Source: an uncultured Eubacteriales bacterium (GTDB lineage: Bacteria; Bacillota; Clostridia; UMGS1810). Taken from it: a stretch of 10,278 bases of DNA. The DNA is taken from the NCBI GenBank assembly GCA_900555295.1, contig USKN01000051.1, positions 1 through 10,278 of the forward strand, given 5' to 3'. A program made the translations under genes and the position numbers. The notes below the pieces were generated by a model. The model was not told the DNA's origin. It worked only from the letters and a program-made list of their open reading frames with translations, and did no database searches. This document shows positions 7,661 through 10,278 of this stretch, piece after piece (the first letter of the stretch is position 1; the number at the start of each line of letters is the position of its first letter).

Positions 7661-7675
7661 TTGGGTATTACCCAA
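7661..7675. promoter_or_regulatory. Palindromic operator candidate in the murT leader
   Basis: TTGGGTATTACCCAA is a perfect inverted repeat (7-base arms, 1-base centre) about 10-25 bases downstream of the expected murT transcription start. A further copy of one arm (TACCCAA, 7696-7702) overlaps the -10 box. Position and symmetry suggest binding by a dimeric repressor. I do not recognise the motif as a known regulator site. Confidence 0.5.
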
Positions 7676-7691
7676 ACATATGCCGAATTTT

Positions 7692-7720
7692 ATTATACCC
7701 AAAACATCATATTTTGTCAA
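7692..7720 (-). promoter_or_regulatory. Sigma-A promoter of murT-gatD
   Basis: On the minus strand TTGACA (7720-7715), 17 bases and TATAAT (7697-7692) form a perfect consensus. The -35 box lies 4 bases past the stop of the AraC-type gene. The predicted start near 7685 leaves a leader of about 60 bases that contains the palindrome at 7661-7675. Confidence 0.9.
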
Positions 7721-7724
7721 TATT

Positions 7725-8696
7725 TTACTTAACCTTTTTTACGGGTCTTATATATTTCCAAAAATGTTTGCAATCGTGATAAAAATAAAATACTCTTCCC
7801 TGTGTTGTATCCAACTCATAACCGCTTGCTTTGTAATCAAAGTCTTTCATTGCCTGTTCAATTTTAGCCTCAACCTGTGCATTTTCCGTTTCAAAATCAA
7901 ACGGTCCGTGTTCAAACACAACATATTCACCCTCCGCAACATCCATCATTTGCATTTGCGCAGGTATTTCGCCGTCATAGTCCAAAGGCAGTCTTACACC
8001 GTAGCTTTCGGCAAGCGGTATACCCCAGCTGCATATTCTGCCTGTCGGCTCATTTATAAACGCCATTACCTGTCCGCTTGAACTGTCCGCTTCACTTGAG
8101 CCGCTATCGTCCAATTTGTTTTGCACACTGTCAAGCAATCCGCAAATTGTTGCGCAGTCCTGCCCGGGGATTAAACTTTGCTTTTGCCAAAAATCCCAAT
8201 ACCCATTGCTCTCATAGTTTTTGATATGCAAGAACTTGTGCGCCGGAATTGTTACAAAATATACTTTTACCTCACCTGTTGTTTTAGCCATACCTGTTCC
8301 TCCTATACCCAATAAATAACAATCAAAAGGTTTTATAACCGTGCGCAGTACAACCGGTTTGGGGTTTTGTCTGTATTCACTTGGCAAAACACCGTATGCG
8401 TCTTTAAAAGCCCGTGTAAATGCCTCATGAGATGAAAAGCCGTAATTGAGTGCAATATCCAAAATGCCTGTTTTACTGTCACGTATATCTTTTAAAGCAA
8501 AAGCAAGCTTTCTGAAACGAACATAATCGCGAAACTGCATTCCCGAAATCTCTTTAAATTTTCTTGAAACATAAAACTCCGAATACCCTAAATACTGCGA
8601 AATATGTTCCAATGATAATGCATCTTCGTTTTGCTGCTTTATGTATTCATCAATTTTACCCGTAACGTTTTGAATATTTTTATACCATCCGCACAC
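7725..8696 (-). CDS. AraC-family regulator with GyrI-like ligand-binding domain
   Basis: A protein of about 323 residues. The N-terminal AraC/XylS DNA-binding domain has two helix-turn-helices (LSLEHISQYLGYSEFYVSRKFKE and then ILDIALNYGFSSHEAFTRAFKDAYG, ending PSEYR, roughly residues 10-110). The C-terminal GyrI-like/effector-binding domain (about 145-320) holds FVTIPAHKFLHIKNYESNGY, CATICGLLDS, SYGVRLPLDY, FEHGPFDFE and HDCKHFWKYIRP. This Rob/BmrR-type fusion usually senses small, often hydrophobic or toxic compounds and activates genes for them; the ligand here is unknown. The start is uncertain: GTG 8694-8696 gives MCGWYKNIQ and a usable AAAGGTG upstream, while GTG 8706-8708 adds 4 residues but sits 1 base from that site. 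It ends just before the murT promoter. Confidence 0.88.
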   Translation of the reverse strand: MCGWYKNIQNVTGKIDEYIKQQNEDALSLEHISQYLGYSEFYVSRKFKEISGMQFRDYVRFRKLAFALKDIRDSKTGILDIALNYGFSSHEAFTRAFKDAYGVLPSEYRQNPKPVVLRTVIKPFDCYLLGIGGTGMAKTTGEVKVYFVTIPAHKFLHIKNYESNGYWDFWQKQSLIPGQDCATICGLLDSVQNKLDDSGSSEADSSSGQVMAFINEPTGRICSWGIPLAESYGVRLPLDYDGEIPAQMQMMDVAEGEYVVFEHGPFDFETENAQVEAKIEQAMKDFDYKASGYELDTTQGRVFYFYHDCKHFWKYIRPVKKVK

Positions 8697-8729
8697 TTTA
8701 TATACCACACCTTTCGTTTGTATGTATTT

Positions 8730-8735
8730 ATTATA
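8730..8735 (-). promoter_or_regulatory. Possible -10 box of the AraC-type gene
   Basis: TATAAT on the minus strand lies about 34 bases before the chosen start. No good -35 box is found at 16-18 bases (AAGTAA-like). A weak -35 would suit an activator-dependent or self-regulated promoter. This is a tentative call, as AT-rich DNA gives such boxes by chance. Confidence 0.3.
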
Positions 8736-8797
8736 TACGGTAAAAGCATTTTTTACTTGATTTGAGTTGCATATATTTTATTTTAAACAATTATTAT

Positions 8798-8941
8798 CTA
8801 TCTGTCAAATTTTAAACGATACCCTGCGAGCATATATTTGTAAAGCTCCTTTTCTCCGTCTTTATTTGTATAATTTTTATTTTCGGTTATATAGTCATTG
8901 CATGAGCTGTAAACAATTTTACCGTTAACAATTTTAAACAT
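8798..8941 (-). CDS. Doubtful small ORF, possibly a gene remnant
   Basis: A 47-codon frame beginning MFKIVNGKIVYSSCNDY and ending ELYKYMLAGYRLKFDR, opening 31 bases after the blaI stop. I do not recognise it. It is hydrophilic, with no signal peptide or membrane segment. It has no ribosome binding site before its ATG, and an in-frame TAA four codons upstream blocks extension. It occupies the place where the M56 sensor protease gene (blaR1/mecR1) usually follows blaI. It could be a real small protein, the tail of a decayed gene, or chance. The remaining bases between it and the AraC-type gene (8697-8797) hold only the weak -10 box. Confidence 0.3.
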   Translation of the reverse strand: MFKIVNGKIVYSSCNDYITENKNYTNKDGEKELYKYMLAGYRLKFDR

Positions 8942-8972
8942 TATATCATTTTAACAAAAATATACCAAAGCA

Positions 8973-9359
8973 TTATTCTCCCCCTTTCTTTTCATCAATC
9001 TTTTCAATAAACTCCATTAATTCCTTGTAATCATTCTCTGATATTCGCTCTTTGCATAAGCACGCAATAAGTTTTTTGGCGGAGCCGCCGTAAATATCAT
9101 TTACAAATTTTTTTGTTTCCTCTTTTAAAAAACGGTTGTGTGATATTTTTACGGAAAAGCAATTATGCATACCCTGTTTTTCACATTTTAAAAACCCTTT
9201 TTTTACAAGCCGCGACAAAAATGTGGCAACAGTTGTATATTTCCATTTTGTCTCTTCTAAAATATTAAAAACATCGGATGCAAGCATAGGTTTGCCGCTG
9301 CTCCAAAAAATCTCCATAATTTCTTTTTCCGCTTCAGATAAATTCTTCCCGTCACTCAT
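8973..9359 (-). CDS. BlaI/MecI-family transcriptional repressor
   Basis: A 128-residue winged-helix repressor of the BlaI/MecI/CopY (penicillinase repressor) family. Seen: NLSEAEKEIMEIFWSSGKP (6-24), the recognition helix region KWKYTTVATFLSRLVKKGFL (38-57) and the wing KCEKQGMHNCFSVKIS, followed by a helical dimerisation tail. Family members bind TACA-TGTA dyads as dimers and are removed by cleavage triggered by an M56 membrane protease. The Asn-Phe cleavage pair of the staphylococcal proteins is not visible near residue 100. ATG 9357-9359 has GGGAGGTG (9366-9373) 6 bases upstream; a GTG at 9368 overlaps that site. Two matching operators lie just upstream, so self-repression is likely. No M56 gene follows in the window. 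Confidence 0.9.
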   Translation of the reverse strand: MSDGKNLSEAEKEIMEIFWSSGKPMLASDVFNILEETKWKYTTVATFLSRLVKKGFLKCEKQGMHNCFSVKISHNRFLKEETKKFVNDIYGGSAKKLIACLCKERISENDYKELMEFIEKIDEKKGGE

Positions 9360-9377
9360 ATTCTGCACCTCCCATAT

Positions 9378-9398
9378 ATTACTACAGATTGTAGTAAT
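9378..9398. promoter_or_regulatory. BlaI-type operator, proximal
   Basis: ATTACTACA-GAT-TGTAGTAAT is a perfect 9-bp inverted repeat with a 3-base centre, 19 bases from the blaI start codon. It carries the TACTACA/TGTAGTA halves typical of BlaI/MecI operators. This supports autoregulation by the adjacent repressor. Confidence 0.85.
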
Positions 9399-9400
9399 AT

Positions 9401-9421
9401 CCTGCTACGAATTGTAGTAAT
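9401..9421. promoter_or_regulatory. BlaI-type operator, distal
   Basis: CCTGCTACG-AAT-TGTAGTAAT repeats the layout of the proximal operator with imperfect arms. The two centres are 23 bases apart, about two helical turns, which suits cooperative binding of two dimers. It abuts a minus-strand TTGACA (9422-9427) that is probably the blaI -35 box; no good -10 is seen at the normal spacing. Confidence 0.75.
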
Positions 9422-9427
9422 TGTCAA
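9422..9427 (-). promoter_or_regulatory. Probable -35 box of blaI
   Basis: A perfect TTGACA on the minus strand directly before the distal operator. The matching -10 is unclear: the best candidates (GATATT, TATTAC) need spacers of 20-22 bases. Both operators lie downstream of it, so a bound repressor would cover the promoter. Confidence 0.5.
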
Positions 9428-9446
9428 TACCTTTTTTATATTTTAT

Positions 9447-9475
9447 TTGACTTTAGTTACCCAAAGTGTTAAAAT
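9447..9475 (+). promoter_or_regulatory. Sigma-A promoter of the patatin-like gene
   Basis: TTGACT (9447-9452), 17 bases and TAAAAT (9470-9475), each one base from consensus. The predicted start near 9482 falls at the edge of the ribosome binding site GAGGTGAT, so the leader would be only about 15 bases. The nearest BlaI-type operator ends 25 bases upstream of the -35 box. Confidence 0.75.
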
Positions 9476-9496
9476 ATTGACGAGGTGATATTTAAA

Positions 9497-10278
9497 ATGA
9501 AAACAGCTATAGTTGCCGAGGGCGGTGCAAGCCGCGCATATTATACGGTAGGAATTATGGACGCACTTACAGAATTTAACATATATCCCGATTACTTTAT
9601 AGGTGTATCGGCAGGAATTGCAAACGGTGTATCGTATATATCCCGTCAATTTGGAAGGAACCTTGAAATTGCCGAAAAATACTGCCCGCAAAAAGAATAT
9701 ATGGGAATTTCGCATTTAATAAAAGACGGTAATTACTACAATATAGATTATGTGTTTAACACAATACCCAATAAACTTTTACCTTTTGACTATAATACAT
9801 ACTATTCATTTAAGGGTGATATTTACTGTGCCGTTACAAATGTTAAAACAGGAAAATGCGAATACTTAAGAATAAACAATTCAAGCAATAATTGGAAAGA
9901 ATTGGTAGCGTCGTGCGCGTTGCCAATTATGTTTAAGCCCGTTGAACTCAACGGCAGTTTGTATCTTGACGGCGGAATAACAAATTCCATACCGTACCAA
10001 AAAGCATTAAATGACGGATGTGACAGAGTGCTTGTATTGCTCACGCGCGACAGACGGTATATAAAGAAAACCGATTTTCCAACGCGTGCCGCATCATTTG
10101 CATACAAAAAGTATCCCGAGTTTTCAAAAGCGCTTTTAAACCGTGCCGATATGTACAACAATCAGCGAAAAGACCTTTTTAAGCTCGAAAAACAGGGTAA
10201 AGTAAAAATTATATGCCCCGATGATACATCAAGCTGGAAAAGAATAAGCAAAGACGCCCGATACACAAAGAATATATA
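9497..10278 (+). CDS. Patatin-like phospholipase, C-terminus outside window
   Basis: At least 260 residues without a stop; the gene continues beyond the right edge. It is a patatin-family serine lipase of the RssA type, cytoplasmic, with no signal peptide. Seen: the N-terminal oxyanion loop AEGGASRAYYTVGIMDAL (7-24), the nucleophile in FIGVSAGIANG (Ser38 of G-V-S-A-G), the SCALPIMFKPVE stretch (139-150) and the catalytic Asp of LDGGITNSIP (Asp158 of D-G-G). The Ser-Asp dyad is complete, so an active acyl hydrolase acting on phospholipids or similar lipids is expected; the true substrate is unknown. In this group the first loop has G-A-S-R in place of the usual G-G-x-R. ATG 9497 has GAGGTGAT (9482-9489) 7 bases upstream. 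It is divergent from blaI. Confidence 0.9.
   Translation, partial: MKTAIVAEGGASRAYYTVGIMDALTEFNIYPDYFIGVSAGIANGVSYISRQFGRNLEIAEKYCPQKEYMGISHLIKDGNYYNIDYVFNTIPNKLLPFDYNTYYSFKGDIYCAVTNVKTGKCEYLRINNSSNNWKELVASCALPIMFKPVELNGSLYLDGGITNSIPYQKALNDGCDRVLVLLTRDRRYIKKTDFPTRAASFAYKKYPEFSKALLNRADMYNNQRKDLFKLEKQGKVKIICPDDTSSWKRISKDARYTKNI

Noticed and set aside
7364..8081. Two open plus-strand frames opposite the murT start and the AraC-type gene
   Set aside because: No family features, no binding sites, and they cross the murT promoter region; they are shadows of the minus-strand genes.
8942..8973. Ten-codon frame starting at the blaI stop, as a functional leader peptide
   Set aside because: Too short to support as a gene and with no attenuator-like hairpin after it; kept only as a hint of a lost downstream gene.
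9443..10161. Minus-strand frames of 90 and 112 codons opposite the patatin-like gene
   Set aside because: The plus-strand frame carries a complete patatin signature with promoter and ribosome binding site; the reverse frames show no known motif.
1..10278. CRISPR arrays, insertion sequences, tRNA or rRNA genes, attachment sites
   Set aside because: No spaced repeats, transposase motifs, terminal inverted repeats or tRNA-like folds were seen on either strand.

Overview
The window is an AT-rich, tightly packed stretch of a chromosome. It has strong sigma-A promoters, GGAGG-type ribosome binding sites and a tRNA-Phe-type T-box leader. These traits, together with murT-gatD and an AraC-GyrI regulator, point to a low-GC Gram-positive, most likely an uncultured member of the Clostridia. 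I infer this from gene content and signals; no marker gene settles the species.

Layout. At the left edge, on the plus strand, are the end of a TspO/MBR membrane protein and a small PspC-domain membrane protein (224-409), which has its own perfect consensus promoter overlapping the tspO stop. A long perfect hairpin (470-517) closes this unit and also the oppositely oriented one. From 9359 down to 538 everything is on the minus strand. In transcription order it holds: blaI (BlaI/MecI-type repressor with two dyad operators), a doubtful 47-residue ORF, an AraC-type regulator with a GyrI-like ligand domain, murT-gatD (lipid II amidation, overlapping by 4 bases), then a T-box-controlled pheS-pheT operon that continues into a GIY-YIG nuclease-like gene and an alpha/beta hydrolase. 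At the right edge a patatin-like phospholipase gene runs off the window on the plus strand, divergent from blaI.

How it works together. pheS and pheT make the two subunits of phenylalanyl-tRNA synthetase. The leader senses uncharged tRNA-Phe: a UUC specifier, a UGGU acceptor-binding bulge and a competing terminator can all be placed. The GIY-YIG protein and the hydrolase follow with 12- and 14-base gaps and are probably co-transcribed. MurT and GatD amidate the D-Glu of the peptidoglycan stem peptide. Their promoter is a perfect consensus, with a 15-bp palindrome just downstream and an extra half-site over the -10, which suggests repression by an unidentified factor. BlaI lacks the M56 sensor protease (BlaR1/MecR1) that normally follows it.

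Most genes are core or common. I found no convincing undescribed multi-gene system. The best leads are the palindrome at the murT promoter, the orphan BlaI next to a patatin gene, and the extension of the Phe operon.
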